Assembly (NCBI GenBank): GCA_022508605.1
Contig: JAFLUX010000003.1
Coordinates: forward strand, 1 to 64,000
Direction: 5' to 3'
Source of the DNA: Bacteroidales bacterium
GTDB taxonomy: Bacteria > Bacteroidota > Bacteroidia > Bacteroidales > UBA932
DNA length: 64,000 bases
Shown: positions 1 to 9,223 of the stretch, piece after piece
Position numbering within the stretch: the first letter of the stretch is position 1
Layout of the letters: each line of letters opens with the position of its first letter
Translations under genes and position numbers: made by a program
Notes under the pieces: generated by a model
Told to the model about the DNA's origin: nothing
The model's database searches: none
What the model saw: the letters and a program-made list of their open reading frames with translations, nothing else

Positions 1-347
1 AGTACAGCAAGTCTCTCGCTGCTATCCTTGAGGAATATCCCGATCTCGATGCTACATTCGAGCTCGTGAACTACACTCTCGGCAACAATGTTACCCCTGA
101 GTCCGCATACGGCCGTGTTGGCAATGGCAATGGCCTATGGTATTTCCAGCCGGCGTATCCTGTGGGTGCAGGCGCGAGCGCGGACATTCCTGTGGGCGAC
201 AATGGACTTGAAGGCATTTCCGCGGTGGGTAAGAAGCCCATCGTGCTCGTGACTCTCCACCAGAAGGGCAAGCCCGCAAACGTCGTTCTTGCCGGGTACT
301 ACAAGATTATCATCGAGAAAGATGTGAGTTCGTCCGTTATCGCTTAG
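1..347 (+). CDS. C-terminal part of an unrecognised protein (5' end outside window)
   Basis: The reading frame is open from base 3 and ends at TAG 345-347, giving 114 visible residues; the start lies before the window. I do not recognise the family. The visible part has a short helical stretch (SLAAILEEY), a Gly/Asn-rich middle and a final beta-like stretch ending KIIIEKDVSSSVIA. No catalytic motif or membrane segment is visible. A new promoter starts 12 bases after the stop, so the next gene is a separate transcription unit. Another ATG at 66 is in the same frame but nothing favours it as the true start. Confidence 0.6.
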   Translation, partial: YSKSLAAILEEYPDLDATFELVNYTLGNNVTPESAYGRVGNGNGLWYFQPAYPVGAGASADIPVGDNGLEGISAVGKKPIVLVTLHQKGKPANVVLAGYYKIIIEKDVSSSVIA

Positions 348-358
348 GTGCGGAATTT

Positions 359-390
359 TTTGTTATATTGGATAAAAATAGGTATATTTG
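359..390 (+). promoter_or_regulatory. Bacteroidetes-type promoter of the OmpA-like gene
   Basis: A -33 TTTG at 359-362 and a -7 TATATTTG at 383-390 are separated by exactly 20 bases, matching the known Bacteroidetes sigma-ABfr consensus (TTTG, 19-21, TAnnTTTG). Transcription would begin near 396, leaving about a 30-base leader before ATG 427. Confidence 0.75.
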
Positions 391-426
391 CGCGCATTTT
401 CAGATTATTTTATCGTATTTATAGTT

Positions 427-1776
427 ATGAAAAAATTATTTTTAGTCATTTCTTCAGTGTGCGTTCTTGCAACAAGCGCTTTCGCCCAGAAGGACGTTTT
501 CTATCCCGGATTCCAGCTCGGAATCAAGGGTGGAGCCGCTGAGACCATCGGTGAGACGACTTTCACCAATCTCCTCTCTCCCGCCGCAGCTCTCGACCTC
601 GGCTATCAGATCACTCCCGTATTCGGGCTTCGCCTCGACCTCTCCGGCTGGCAGGGAAAAGGCTGGTACTCCGGTCTCGGTGAGGGCTATGCTTTCAACT
701 ACGGACAGGCTGCTCTCGATGCGACTTTCGATCTTTGCAACCTCTTCGGCGGCTACAAGACCCGCGTAGTCAACCCCTACATCTTCGCCGGTGTCGGCGG
801 AGTGGGTTACTTCAACAACGGCGCTGAGATTGCGAAGCTCCCTACCGACAATAAATATTGGGAAGACTTCACCCTCAACGCTGTCGGTCGTGCCGGTCTC
901 GGCATCGACTTCCGTCTCTCCGACCTTCTCTCCATCGAGCTCGAGGCCGTCGAGAACCTGCACAGCGATAAATTCAACTCCAAGACCGGTGACATCTTCG
1001 ATCATCAGATCGCCCTCCTCGCCGGCCTGAAGTTCAACTTCGGCCAGGCTGCCGGCAAGAAGCGCGCCGCTGAGGCCGCCGCTGCCGCCGCCGCTGCCGC
1101 CGCCGCACAGGCCGCTGCCGCCGCCGCACGCGCAGAGCAGGAGCTCAATGCCGCCATCGCCGCCGCACAGAAGGCTATCAAGGCTGCCAAGACTGCCATC
1201 GCCGAGAACGACTTCCTCCCTGAGGACGTTGCCGCCATCAATGACGCCATCAAGGCTCTCGAGGCTGCTATCGCCGCCAAGGACACTGCCGCCATCATCG
1301 CAGGCACCGAGGCTCTGAACAAGGCCGTCGCCGACGCAAAGGCCAACAAGAAGGCTGCCGATGAGGCCAAGGCAAGGGCCGAGGCTGAAAGGCTCGCCGC
1401 CGAGAAGGCCGCATACGAGGCTGCCAAGGCCGCTGCCCTCCTCGAGGCTCAGAAAGCGAAGTCTTCCAACATCGTCTACTATGTCATCGGCAAGTACGAT
1501 ATCCGCAACCAGGAGCGCTACAAGATCAACAACCTTGTCAAGAAGCTCAAGGCCAATCCTGAGCTCAAGGCTGTCCTTTGCGGCTTCGCCGACAGGGAGA
1601 CCGGTACTCCCGACGGCAACATGAAGCTCTCCGAGGAGCGTTCCAATATCGTATGCGAGGCCCTGCAGGCCGCCGGCATCGACGCTTCCCGCATCGAGAC
1701 CTACTGGTACGGCGACACCGAGCGCATCTCCAAGAGCGCTGCAAGGAACCGCGCTACCGTGCTTCTTACGAAATAA
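427..1776 (+). CDS. OmpA-family outer membrane protein with Ala-rich periplasmic linker
   Basis: 449 residues. ATG 427 is chosen because it opens a clear signal peptide (MKKLFLVISSVCVLATSAFA, then Q); the in-frame codon at 388 lies inside the promoter. Residues 22 to about 210 are alternating aromatic/Gly strands like an outer membrane beta-barrel. Residues about 212-345 are an Ala/Lys/Glu-rich coiled-coil or rigid linker, starting with a nearly pure Ala tract. Residues about 349-449 resemble an OmpA C-terminal peptidoglycan-binding domain (IVYYVIGKYDI, then NMKLSEERSNIV, matching the family's N-x2-LS-x2-R core). The usual role is a structural barrel tethering outer membrane to peptidoglycan. 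The long Ala linker is unusual for the family. An intrinsic terminator follows at 1797-1828. Confidence 0.85.
   Translation: MKKLFLVISSVCVLATSAFAQKDVFYPGFQLGIKGGAAETIGETTFTNLLSPAAALDLGYQITPVFGLRLDLSGWQGKGWYSGLGEGYAFNYGQAALDATFDLCNLFGGYKTRVVNPYIFAGVGGVGYFNNGAEIAKLPTDNKYWEDFTLNAVGRAGLGIDFRLSDLLSIELEAVENLHSDKFNSKTGDIFDHQIALLAGLKFNFGQAAGKKRAAEAAAAAAAAAAAQAAAAAARAEQELNAAIAAAQKAIKAAKTAIAENDFLPEDVAAINDAIKALEAAIAAKDTAAIIAGTEALNKAVADAKANKKAADEAKARAEAERLAAEKAAYEAAKAAALLEAQKAKSSNIVYYVIGKYDIRNQERYKINNLVKKLKANPELKAVLCGFADRETGTPDGNMKLSEERSNIVCEALQAAGIDASRIETYWYGDTERISKSAARNRATVLLTK
1066..1131 (+). repeat. GCC/GCT-rich codon repeat encoding a poly-Ala tract
   Basis: A run of almost only GCC and GCT codons inside the OmpA-like gene gives about 20 alanines, broken by one Glu and one Gln. 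It is a trinucleotide-type low-complexity tract, so copy changes would keep the frame and only alter linker length. Confidence 0.75.
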
Positions 1777-1796
1777 ACTCCTTACAGTCAAGTTAT

Positions 1797-1828
1797 AAAA
1801 GGTTGGCCTGAAGGGGCCAACCTTTTTT
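1797..1828 (+). terminator. Intrinsic terminator between the OmpA-like gene and typA
   Basis: GGTTGGCC (1801-1808) pairs with GGCCAACC (1815-1822) around a 6-base loop, followed by six T (1823-1828) and preceded by AAAA, which extends the stem. It ends only 7 bases before the typA ATG at 1836, so it could also act as an attenuator for typA. Confidence 0.85.
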
Positions 1829-1835
1829 GAGTGAA

Positions 1836-3641
1836 ATGCAAGACATAAGAAACATAGCCATCATCGCGCACGTCGACCACGGCAAGACCACCCTGGTGGA
1901 CAGGATGATTTATCAGGCCAATCTGGTGCGTCAGCCTGAGAGTCTGGGACAGCTGATTCTCGACAACAACGACCTTGAACGGGAAAGAGGCATCACCATA
2001 CTCGCCAAGAACGTGTCCGTGCTCTACAAGGGCGTCAAGATAAACATCATAGACACTCCGGGACACAGCGATTTCGGGGGAGAGGTGGAGCGTGTGCTGA
2101 ACATGGCGGACGGCGTGCTGCTGTTGGTAGATGCGTTCGAAGGCTGTATGCCCCAGACACGTTTTGTCCTGCAGAAGGCCATTTCCATGGGCAAGAAGCC
2201 CATAGTCGTCATCAACAAGGTGGACAAGCCTAACTGCCGCCCCGACGAGGTGCAGGAGGAGGTTTTCGACCTTATGTTCAATCTGGACGCCACTGAGGAT
2301 CAGCTCGACTTCACCACGGTGTACGGCTCTGCAAAACAGGGCTGGATGTCGCTCGACTGGCGCAATCCCACGGACAACATAACCCCTTTGCTGGACACCA
2401 TACTCGAGGTCATTCCCGCCCCGGCAATGGTGGAGGGCACCCCCCAGATGCTGATTTCTTCGCTGGAATATTCGCCCTATGTGGGACGGATTGCAGTGGG
2501 CAGGGTTACACGCGGAGAACTGCGCACCGGTGCGCAAATCAGCCTGTGCAAGCGCTATGATGTGGTGCAGAAGCAGAAAATCAAGCAGCTCATGGTGTTC
2601 GAGGGCTTGGGCAAGGCCAACGTGGATTCCGTGGCCTGCGGCGACATCTGCGCCGTGGTGGGCATAGACGGGTTTGAAATCGGAGACACTATAGCCGACA
2701 GCGAGAACCCCGAGGCACTGCCGCCCATAGCCATAGACGAGCCTACGATGAGCATGCTGTTCTGCATCAACAATTCTCCTTTCTTCGGCAAGGACGGCAA
2801 GTATGTCACCTCGCGCCACATAAAGGAGCGCCTGGACAAGGAGCTGGAGAAGAATCTGGCCCTGCGGGTGAAACCGGGCCTGACGGCCGATTCGTTTGTG
2901 GTGTACGGGCGCGGAGTGCTGCATCTTTCGGTGCTTATAGAGACCATGCGCCGCGAAGGCTTCGAACTGCAGGTGGGGCAGCCCAAGGTGCTCGACAAGA
3001 CAATAGGGGGCCAGCGCTGCGAACCTGTCGAAGACCTTAGCATCGAGGTGCCGGAGGCATTTGTGGGCGCCGCGATAGAGATTTCCACGAGGCGCAAGGG
3101 CGCGTTGGTGCGCATGGAGCCGCGTGGCGACCGCACCCTGCTCGAGTTCGAGATTCCGACCAGGGGCCTGATGGGCCTGCGCTCCAATCTGTTGACCGCA
3201 TCCCAGGGAGAGGCCGTCATCGCCCACCGCTTCAAGGAATATCAGCCCTACAAGGGAGAGATAGAGAGGCGCAACAACGGTTCTTTGGTGTCTCTTGAGA
3301 CGGGCGAGGCCATTGCCTATTCCATAAACAAACTCCTCGACAGGGGGCGTTTCTTCGTGGAGCCGGGCGAGGAAATCTACTGCGGACAGGTGCTCGGAGA
3401 GCATTCGCGGGAGAGGGACTTGAATATCAACATCTGCAAGACGAAGAAACTCAGCAATGTACGTGCGGCCGGCTCCGACGACAAGATTATCCTTCCCCCG
3501 GCAATCAAATTCTCGCTCGAGGAGGCGCTGGAGTATATACAGGATGACGAGCTCGTGGAAGTGACCCCGCATTTCATGCGCATACGTAAAATTATGCTCG
3601 ATCCGCAGTCTCGCAAAAGAAATAGTGACAGTGAGGATTGA
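1836..3641 (+). CDS. typA: Ribosome-associated GTPase TypA/BipA
   Basis: 601 residues, the usual length for the family. G1 is at residues 11-19 (AHVDHGKTT), the G2 Thr region is in [12 protein letters not shown]3 is DTPGH and G4 is NKVD. The elongation-factor-like domains and the C-terminal region follow ([29 protein letters not shown]). TypA is a translational GTPase that binds the 70S ribosome and supports 50S assembly and stress adaptation. ATG 1836 is preferred; the in-frame TTG at 1827 lies in the T tract of the terminator. There is no space for a Shine-Dalgarno sequence, and I see no TAnnTTTG box between hairpin and start, so its promoter is unclear. Confidence 0.95.
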   Translation: MQDIRNIAIIAHVDHGKTTLVDRMIYQANLVRQPESLGQLILDNNDLERERGITILAKNVSVLYKGVKINIIDTPGHSDFGGEVERVLNMADGVLLLVDAFEGCMPQTRFVLQKAISMGKKPIVVINKVDKPNCRPDEVQEEVFDLMFNLDATEDQLDFTTVYGSAKQGWMSLDWRNPTDNITPLLDTILEVIPAPAMVEGTPQMLISSLEYSPYVGRIAVGRVTRGELRTGAQISLCKRYDVVQKQKIKQLMVFEGLGKANVDSVACGDICAVVGIDGFEIGDTIADSENPEALPPIAIDEPTMSMLFCINNSPFFGKDGKYVTSRHIKERLDKELEKNLALRVKPGLTADSFVVYGRGVLHLSVLIETMRREGFELQVGQPKVLDKTIGGQRCEPVEDLSIEVPEAFVGAAIEISTRRKGALVRMEPRGDRTLLEFEIPTRGLMGLRSNLLTASQGEAVIAHRFKEYQPYKGEIERRNNGSLVSLETGEAIAYSINKLLDRGRFFVEPGEEIYCGQVLGEHSRERDLNINICKTKKLSNVRAAGSDDKIILPPAIKFSLEEALEYIQDDELVEVTPHFMRIRKIMLDPQSRKRNSDSED

Positions 3642-3668
3642 TATTACCTAAAATTTTTATTACCTTTG
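3637..3668 (+). promoter_or_regulatory. Promoter of the DUF177-rpmF-tRNA-Arg unit
   Basis: ATTG at 3637-3640 (-33) and TACCTTTG at 3661-3668 (-7) are separated by exactly 20 bases. The -7 box covers the TTG that would be the most upstream start of the next ORF. Transcription should start near 3675, so that TTG would not be in the mRNA. Confidence 0.75.
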
Positions 3669-4052
3669 CAACCCTTTATAGTTAAACTGAATGATTTGCC
3701 CTCCGGCCGCACGGCCTTAGAGTGGACTGCGGACGGGGAGTTCTTTGAAAGTTTCGGCAATCCGGATATACTGGATGCACGTTTGGATGTGGCGGCGGAA
3801 GTCGTGAACCACGGTGCGACGGTCGATGTGGATTGCAGGATAGCGGGCATGGTGACGGTGCAGTGCGACCGTTGCCTGGACGAGCTCGACATTCCGGTGG
3901 AAGCGGAATTTTCGGAGGTGTTCACCCCCGACGCTCCGGACCTCGACCTCAGCCAGGACATCTACGACTACGTATGCGTGTCCCTGCCGCTCCGGAGAAC
4001 TCACCCTGAAGGCGGGTGCAATCAGGAAACTGTAAGGTTTTTGAGCGAATAG
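3666..4052 (+). CDS. DUF177 (YceD-like) protein, likely 23S rRNA accumulation factor
   Basis: About 120-128 residues. The conserved core is VTVQCDRCLDEL, followed by a cluster with HPEGGC near the end, as in DUF177 proteins, which pair with rpmF in many bacteria; the family is linked to 23S rRNA accumulation. The start is uncertain. The first in-frame TTG (3666) is part of the promoter -7 box, and no in-frame ATG lies nearby. The frame probably starts at ATA 3678, GTT 3681, CTG 3687 or TTG 3696; the family alignment is compatible with about VKLNDLPSG as the N-terminus. rpmF follows after 21 bases. Confidence 0.8.
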   Translation: MQPFIVKLNDLPSGRTALEWTADGEFFESFGNPDILDARLDVAAEVVNHGATVDVDCRIAGMVTVQCDRCLDELDIPVEAEFSEVFTPDAPDLDLSQDIYDYVCVSLPLRRTHPEGGCNQETVRFLSE

Positions 4053-4073
4053 TAAAATTTAAATTATAGAACA

Positions 4074-4256
4074 ATGGCACATCCGAAACACAAAATCTCC
4101 AAGCAGAGAAGAGACAAGAGGCGTACTCACGACTTCGCCCCTGTCCCCACGCTGGCAACCTGCCCCAACTGCGGAGCTACGGTGATGTATCACCGTGTAT
4201 GCCCTGAGTGCGGCTACTACAGAGGTCGCCAGATTATAGTAAAGAGCGCGGAATAA
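4074..4256 (+). CDS. rpmF: 50S ribosomal protein L32
   Basis: 60 residues beginning MAHPKHKISKQRRDKRR, the typical L32 basic N-terminus. Two CxxC pairs (CPNC, then CPEC) form the zinc site, so this is the zinc-binding form. It follows the DUF177 gene as in many genomes and is probably cotranscribed with it. Confidence 0.97.
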   Translation: MAHPKHKISKQRRDKRRTHDFAPVPTLATCPNCGATVMYHRVCPECGYYRGRQIIVKSAE

Positions 4257-4314
4257 TCCGCCCTCGAAGTTCCGGTCACTGCACAGCCGTAAAGAGGCGT
4301 TGCAGCCCGGCTAC

Positions 4315-4386
4315 GGCCTCATAGTTCAACGGATAGAACGGAAGTTTCCTAAACTTTAAATCGAGGTTCGATTCCTCGTGGGGCTA
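4315..4386 (+). tRNA. tRNA-Arg (anticodon CCT)
   Basis: The full cloverleaf can be drawn. Acceptor arm 4315-4321 pairs with 4379-4385 (G-T first pair) and discriminator A is 4386. D stem GTTC/GAAC is 4324-4327/4336-4339. Anticodon stem is 4341-4345/4353-4357 with loop TTCCTAA, anticodon CCT at 4348-4350. T stem CGAGG/CCTCG carries loop TTCGATT. CCA is not encoded. No separate promoter is evident, so it is probably cut from the rpmF transcript. Confidence 0.93.
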
Positions 4387-4413
4387 CAAAGATGTCGCTA
4401 CAGTTGCATTCGG

Positions 4414-5652
4414 ATGCGGAAGAGTGTACTATACCTTTTGGTCTGTTGCGCCATTCTCGGCGTTGCAGCTTGCGGACAGCGAGGAGCGAGCTCTCCTGCC
4501 GAAGATGCCCCCGAATTGCTTGCCGCAGTACCGTCAGACGCCCTGTCTGTCGGCATTTTTTCCCGTCTTGACAAAGGTCTCGGGCACATGCTCGACTCCT
4601 CATCGCTTCTCCACCGGCCCGATTACGGCCGCCTGGCGCGCTCGAAGGCCGTCGTGGCGCTTTGCGATGTGGGCAGTCTGACCCCTCTTGTCATAGTGGA
4701 GGCCGGACGGCATGGCTCCGACACCTCCGCAGCTGCCGCAGCTCTCCTCCGTCAGGCCCCCGAACTCGGCCTGAGTGCGGAACTGATAGAACTTCCCCAG
4801 CACAATGCAGTGGCGGTGAGTCCTTCTCCCACTGTGATTTCCATCGTGCGCCGTCACATCGTCTCGGAATCCTCCATACTCGATGCACCCTGCTTCGACA
4901 TGGTGCTGGAGCATCTTGGCGGCACCGATGTAGTGGCCTGCCGCAACAGCGGTGCGCTCAAACTCTTCGACGTCGAGCTTGCTACTTTCACCCGCAGGGA
5001 AGCCGCCTCTTTCCTCAAGGATGCGTGCGAATGGACCGTATTCAGCGGGGAGAAGATGACCCCGGTGTTTCCCTCGTCGGAAAAATACTATTGCAACTTC
5101 ATGTCGTCCGTTGCCGACGGCCAGTCCAAACTCGGGTCGGTGCTCCCCTCCGGGGTGCAGCTGGCGCTCGATTTCCCCGTGGCTTCCATACAGGAATGGA
5201 GGCGCGGCTACGAAACGTGGCTGGATGCGAGAGTGAAGCTCGAACAGTACAACAAGAGACTTTCCGACCTTGCCAAAAAGACGGGCAAGAATCCCCTTAA
5301 CTGGGAAAAGGAAATCGGTGTCAGGGAGGTCGCCGTGCTTGCGGCCCCCGGATACCGCGTAAATATGATACGTGTGAACAAGTCGGTCTCCCGTGACGGG
5401 ACAGTTCGTGCCAATCCCTATACCGGATTCGCCGCGGCTCTGTACGGGGATGCTTTCAATGCGGCCGACAGCTGTATTCTGTACTGCGGCGACTGGATGC
5501 TCTCGGGAGAGCGCCAGGTGCTGGATACCCTGAACTTGGGACATGGACAACCTTCAGGATGGCCATCCAGGGCCCGTGCTGCCGTCTACACTCCTGGCAG
5601 ACGTCTTTATTGGACTAACCAAAGTATAAGAATATGGAATGTCAATCAGTAA
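4414..5652 (+). CDS. Putative lipoprotein of unknown function
   Basis: 412 residues. ATG 4414 opens a lipoprotein signal peptide with lipobox VAAC and Cys20; upstream in-frame codons lie within the tRNA. The mature part has no recognised motif. It contains a bulky region with repeated 'PSDALSVG'-like openings and a Lys/Tyr-rich stretch (KLEQYNKRLSDLAKKTGK). It resembles large soluble envelope lipoproteins that Bacteroidales place next to lipid or peptidase genes. Its 3' end overlaps the acyl-CoA ligase by 19 bases, so the two are likely translated together. Function is not assignable from sequence. Confidence 0.75.
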   Translation: MRKSVLYLLVCCAILGVAACGQRGASSPAEDAPELLAAVPSDALSVGIFSRLDKGLGHMLDSSSLLHRPDYGRLARSKAVVALCDVGSLTPLVIVEAGRHGSDTSAAAAALLRQAPELGLSAELIELPQHNAVAVSPSPTVISIVRRHIVSESSILDAPCFDMVLEHLGGTDVVACRNSGALKLFDVELATFTRREAASFLKDACEWTVFSGEKMTPVFPSSEKYYCNFMSSVADGQSKLGSVLPSGVQLALDFPVASIQEWRRGYETWLDARVKLEQYNKRLSDLAKKTGKNPLNWEKEIGVREVAVLAAPGYRVNMIRVNKSVSRDGTVRANPYTGFAAALYGDAFNAADSCILYCGDWMLSGERQVLDTLNLGHGQPSGWPSRARAAVYTPGRRLYWTNQSIRIWNVNQ

Positions 5653-7283
5653 ACAAGCTTTTCGAGAAGAGTTTCAAGGAAAACTGGGATCTTCCTGCCC
5701 TGTCCAACTATGAAGGGATGACCCTGAAATATGGCGATGTGGCAAAGCGTATCGAAATGCTCCACATCTGTTTTCGCTCCTGCGGACTCCGGAAGGGGGA
5801 CAAAGTGGCGTTGTGTTCCAAAAATCAGGCGAACTGGGGAGTCTGTTTCCTCGCGACCCTTACATACGGCGCCGTGCCGGTGCCGATTCTCCATGAGTTC
5901 AAGCCCGATAATGTACAATATCTTGTAAACCACTCGGAAGCCAAGGTGCTCTTCATCGACGACGCCAACTGGGAGGGCATTTCCGAGGCCGAGATTCCCG
6001 GAGTGCAGGTGGTGGTGCAGATGTCCACCCTGAAATATCTGCATGCCGTAAGCCAGGAGCTCGTGGACGTGCGGGAGAATCTTCCCGAGACTTTCATGAA
6101 GATGTACCCTGGCGGCTTCTCCCGGGAGGACATGAATTATTACGAAGACACCCCCGAAGAGCTTGCGATAATCAACTACACTTCCGGAACTTCCGGATTT
6201 TCCAAGGGCGTGATGCTGCCCTACAGGGCGCTGTGGACCAACATCTGTTTCGGTTCCGTGGCAGAACCTCAGATGGGACGCGGTTCCGAGGTGGTGTCCA
6301 TGCTTCCCACGGCGCACATGTACGGGATGATGTTCGAGTTCCTCTATGAAATGACCATAGGGGCCCACGTGCATTTTCTCACGCGGGTGCCCAGTCCGAA
6401 GGTCATCATGAAGGCTTTTTCGGAGATACATCCGGATATCATCATAGCCGTGCCCCTTATAATAGAGAAAGTCTACAAGTCGCAGATAAAGCCGATAGCG
6501 GACAAGCACAAGGTCATGCTGAGCATACCTTTCCTGGATCAGGTGGTGCTCGGCAAGATACGCGAAGGCCTTGTTGCCGCATTCGGCGGCAAGTTCGAGG
6601 AAATCATTCTCGGCGGAGCGGCATTCAACCCCGATGTGGAACAGTTCCTGCACCGCATGAAGTTCCCCTTCACCGTAGGTTACGGCATGACGGAGTGCGC
6701 TCCTCTCATAACCTATGCCCATTGGAACAATACCAGGCTCGGCTCGTGCGGCAAGCCCATAACGGGATGTCAGGTGCGGATAGATTCTTCCGACCCGGAA
6801 AAAATCCCCGGCGAGGTGCAAATCAAGGGCGACAACGTATTCACTGGATATTACAAGAACGAGGAAGCGACCGCGTCCGCCTTCACCGAAGACGGCTGGT
6901 TCAAGACCGGTGACATAGGTGTCATAGACAGCGACGGGTATCTCTACCTCAGGGGACGCTCCAAGTGCATGATACTCGGCCCTTCCGGTCAGAACATCTA
7001 TCCGGAGGAGCTTGAGGCCGTCATCAATAATGTCAATTATGTGGTGGAATCGCTTGTAATCGAGGACAACGGGGCTCTCACAGCCCTGATATATCCGGAT
7101 TATCAGCAGGGACAGAATGACTCGCTGGACGAGGCCGGAGTGAAGGCCCGCATACAGGGCTGCCTGCCCGAAATCAACAAGCTCCTGCCCGGATATGCGC
7201 AGATTCGCAAGATAGAATTTATGCCTGAAGACTTCGAGCGTACTCCTAAGCGCAGCATCAAACGTTATCTGTATCAAAGATAG
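5634..7283 (+). CDS. AMP-dependent long-chain acyl-CoA ligase / synthetase
   Basis: 549 residues. The adenylate-forming P-loop YTSGTSGFSKGV is at about residues 181-193. Motif GYGMTECAPL is near residue 349, WFKTGDIG near 422, and a C-terminal hinge GRSKCMILGPSGQNIYPEE follows. It activates a fatty acid as acyl-AMP and transfers it to CoA (or another thiol acceptor). Close relatives in Bacteroidales are annotated as long-chain fatty acid-CoA ligases. Start ATG 5634 overlaps the lipoprotein gene; the dCMP deaminase gene begins 1 base after its stop. Substrate chain length cannot be read from sequence. Confidence 0.9.
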   Translation: MECQSVNKLFEKSFKENWDLPALSNYEGMTLKYGDVAKRIEMLHICFRSCGLRKGDKVALCSKNQANWGVCFLATLTYGAVPVPILHEFKPDNVQYLVNHSEAKVLFIDDANWEGISEAEIPGVQVVVQMSTLKYLHAVSQELVDVRENLPETFMKMYPGGFSREDMNYYEDTPEELAIINYTSGTSGFSKGVMLPYRALWTNICFGSVAEPQMGRGSEVVSMLPTAHMYGMMFEFLYEMTIGAHVHFLTRVPSPKVIMKAFSEIHPDIIIAVPLIIEKVYKSQIKPIADKHKVMLSIPFLDQVVLGKIREGLVAAFGGKFEEIILGGAAFNPDVEQFLHRMKFPFTVGYGMTECAPLITYAHWNNTRLGSCGKPITGCQVRIDSSDPEKIPGEVQIKGDNVFTGYYKNEEATASAFTEDGWFKTGDIGVIDSDGYLYLRGRSKCMILGPSGQNIYPEELEAVINNVNYVVESLVIEDNGALTALIYPDYQQGQNDSLDEAGVKARIQGCLPEINKLLPGYAQIRKIEFMPEDFERTPKRSIKRYLYQR

Positions 7284-7284
7284 G

Positions 7285-7686
7285 ATGGAAAAATTCGACC
7301 TCAGATACATGGAGATGGCGGAGATATGGGCAAAAAATTCCTATTGCCGCCGCCGTCAGGTAGGAGCCTTGCTCGTCAAGGGGAGGATGATAATATCCGA
7401 CGGCTACAACGGCACTCCTTCGGGCTTTGAGAACGTATGCGAAGAAAACGGCGTGACCAAGCCCTATGTTCTCCATGCCGAGGCCAATGCGATTTCCAAA
7501 ATCGCCAAATCCGGCAACAGCAGCGAGGGCGCCACGCTCTATGTGACCGCAGCCCCCTGCATAGAGTGCTCGAAGCTCATCATCCAGGCCGGTATACGCA
7601 GGGTGGTGTATAAAGATGAGTACAGGCTGACGGACGGCATAGAACTGCTCGAAAGGGCCGGCATAGAGCTTGAAAAGATAGGCTGA
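7285..7686 (+). CDS. dCMP deaminase family protein (ComEB-like)
   Basis: 133 residues. The zinc site is complete: H64-A-E66 (HAEAN) and P91-C92-x2-C95. It resembles deoxycytidylate deaminases, which convert dCMP to dUMP and so supply dTMP synthesis. In many Bacteroidetes it is annotated as ComEB or dCMP deaminase. It lies in an operon with 1-base gaps on each side (acyl-CoA ligase before, CtpA-like peptidase after). Confidence 0.93.
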   Translation: MEKFDLRYMEMAEIWAKNSYCRRRQVGALLVKGRMIISDGYNGTPSGFENVCEENGVTKPYVLHAEANAISKIAKSGNSSEGATLYVTAAPCIECSKLIIQAGIRRVVYKDEYRLTDGIELLERAGIELEKIG

Positions 7687-7687
7687 C

Positions 7688-9223
7688 ATGAACAATAGAA
7701 TCCTGCATTTCTTCATGGGCCTCGCGGCGGGCGCCGTCCTTGTGTTCACGATGCAGACCATCTCCGGCCATCGGAAGATGCAGCGCGCCCGTTATGAGGA
7801 CTGGCGCAAGTTGAACCTTGTGCTCCGGACGGTGGACGAGAACTATGTAGATTCCGTAGACCGCCAGAAAGTGACGGATGCGGCGGTCAGCGCCGCTCTC
7901 GGCGCCCTCGACCCGCATTCGGTGTACATGCCCCCTCGGCAGCTTGAAGCTACCGAAGAAGAACTTTCCGGCAATTTCTCCGGCATAGGCATACAGTTCA
8001 ATGTGCCCAACGATACGGCCGTGGTCATAGAGGTCATACCCGGAGGTCCGGCGGAGAAGATAGGCATGCAGCCGGGAGACCGTCTGCTGCGTGTAGACAC
8101 CGTCGGCATAGCCGGAGTGCATTTCCCGCAGGACAGCATGGTGCGCCGCATGAAAGGCCCCGCCGGGACCAAGGTGACGGTGACGGTGCAGCGCGGCAGG
8201 GAGACCATCCCGTTCGAGATAACGAGGGGGAAGGTGCCCACCTATTCGGTGGATGCCGCATTCATGGTGGGCGACACGACGGCATTCCTGCGCCTGAGCA
8301 AATTCTCCCGCACGACGGCCTATGAATTTGCGGAGGCGGCGCTGAACCTGAAAGCGCAGGGGATGAAGCACCTGATTGTCGACCTGCGCGACAACGGCGG
8401 GGGCTTCTTCGAACAGGCCTGCCAGATTTCCAATATGTTCCTCGACAGGGGACAGCTCATAGTGTATATGGAGGGGCTGCATCGCCGGAGGGAGGATTTC
8501 TATGCCGACGGAAAAGGCATCCTGCGCGATGTGGGACTCACCCTGCTGGTGTCGGACGGCACCGCGTCTTCCGGAGAGATATTCGCCGGGGCCATGCAGG
8601 ACCACAAGAGGGCTACCCTCGTGGGACGGCGCACTTTCGGAAAGGGATTGGTGCAGGAGCCGGTGTATTTCACCGACGGCTCAGGCATAAGGCTCACCGT
8701 GGCCCGGTACTACACTCCGTCCGGGCGCTGCATACAGAAGCCCTATTCGGAAGATTACATCTACGACATCTACAGGCGCTACGACAACGGGGAAATGGTC
8801 TCCGCAGACAGCATGAATGTTGCGAACGGAGGCATCATCCCGGATATATTCGTGCCAATGGACACCACCAAGGTCGGCTCTTTCTACATCAACTGCAACA
8901 AGAAAGCGACCCCCATGCGCTTTGCCTCGGCATTCTTCGACGCCCACCGGGAGGCCCTTAAGGCCATAGGGGACTATGACAGCCTCGTGACCTATCTGGA
9001 CAATGCCGACCTGGAGCGCCGCTTCCTGGACTTCGCTTCCGCAAAGGACGGGCTTCGTCCTACGGCAGCGGAGTGGAAAATCGAGAGGGGATATATGATT
9101 ACCCAGGTGCAGGCGCTTGTCGGGCGCTACTCCAAACTCGGCGACAACGCCTTCTACCACATTTACCTCCAGACCGACGAGGTCTATAAGGCGGCAATGG
9201 CGTCTTCTACCGATTCTCGCTGA
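7688..9223 (+). CDS. C-terminal processing peptidase, S41 family (CtpA-like)
   Basis: 511 residues. An N-terminal membrane anchor (ILHFFMGLAAGAVLVFTM) exports the protein to the periplasm. A PDZ domain (about 85-165: FSGIGIQFNVPNDTAVVIEV) is followed by the S41 core. The catalytic dyad is Ser294 (TASSGE) and Lys319 (TFGKG), 25 residues apart as in CtpA. It would trim C-termini of envelope proteins. Its last 17 bases overlap the end of the convergent acr3 gene, leaving no room for a separate terminator. Confidence 0.93.
   Translation: MNNRILHFFMGLAAGAVLVFTMQTISGHRKMQRARYEDWRKLNLVLRTVDENYVDSVDRQKVTDAAVSAALGALDPHSVYMPPRQLEATEEELSGNFSGIGIQFNVPNDTAVVIEVIPGGPAEKIGMQPGDRLLRVDTVGIAGVHFPQDSMVRRMKGPAGTKVTVTVQRGRETIPFEITRGKVPTYSVDAAFMVGDTTAFLRLSKFSRTTAYEFAEAALNLKAQGMKHLIVDLRDNGGGFFEQACQISNMFLDRGQLIVYMEGLHRRREDFYADGKGILRDVGLTLLVSDGTASSGEIFAGAMQDHKRATLVGRRTFGKGLVQEPVYFTDGSGIRLTVARYYTPSGRCIQKPYSEDYIYDIYRRYDNGEMVSADSMNVANGGIIPDIFVPMDTTKVGSFYINCNKKATPMRFASAFFDAHREALKAIGDYDSLVTYLDNADLERRFLDFASAKDGLRPTAAEWKIERGYMITQVQALVGRYSKLGDNAFYHIYLQTDEVYKAAMASSTDSR

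Noticed and set aside
1066-1131. GCC repeat considered as a phase-variable tract
   Set aside because: The unit is three bases, so the frame would be kept; it can only vary linker length.
1788-3572. 594-residue minus-strand ORF opposite typA
   Set aside because: It mirrors a highly conserved gene; long antisense ORFs are expected at this GC content and no domain is visible.
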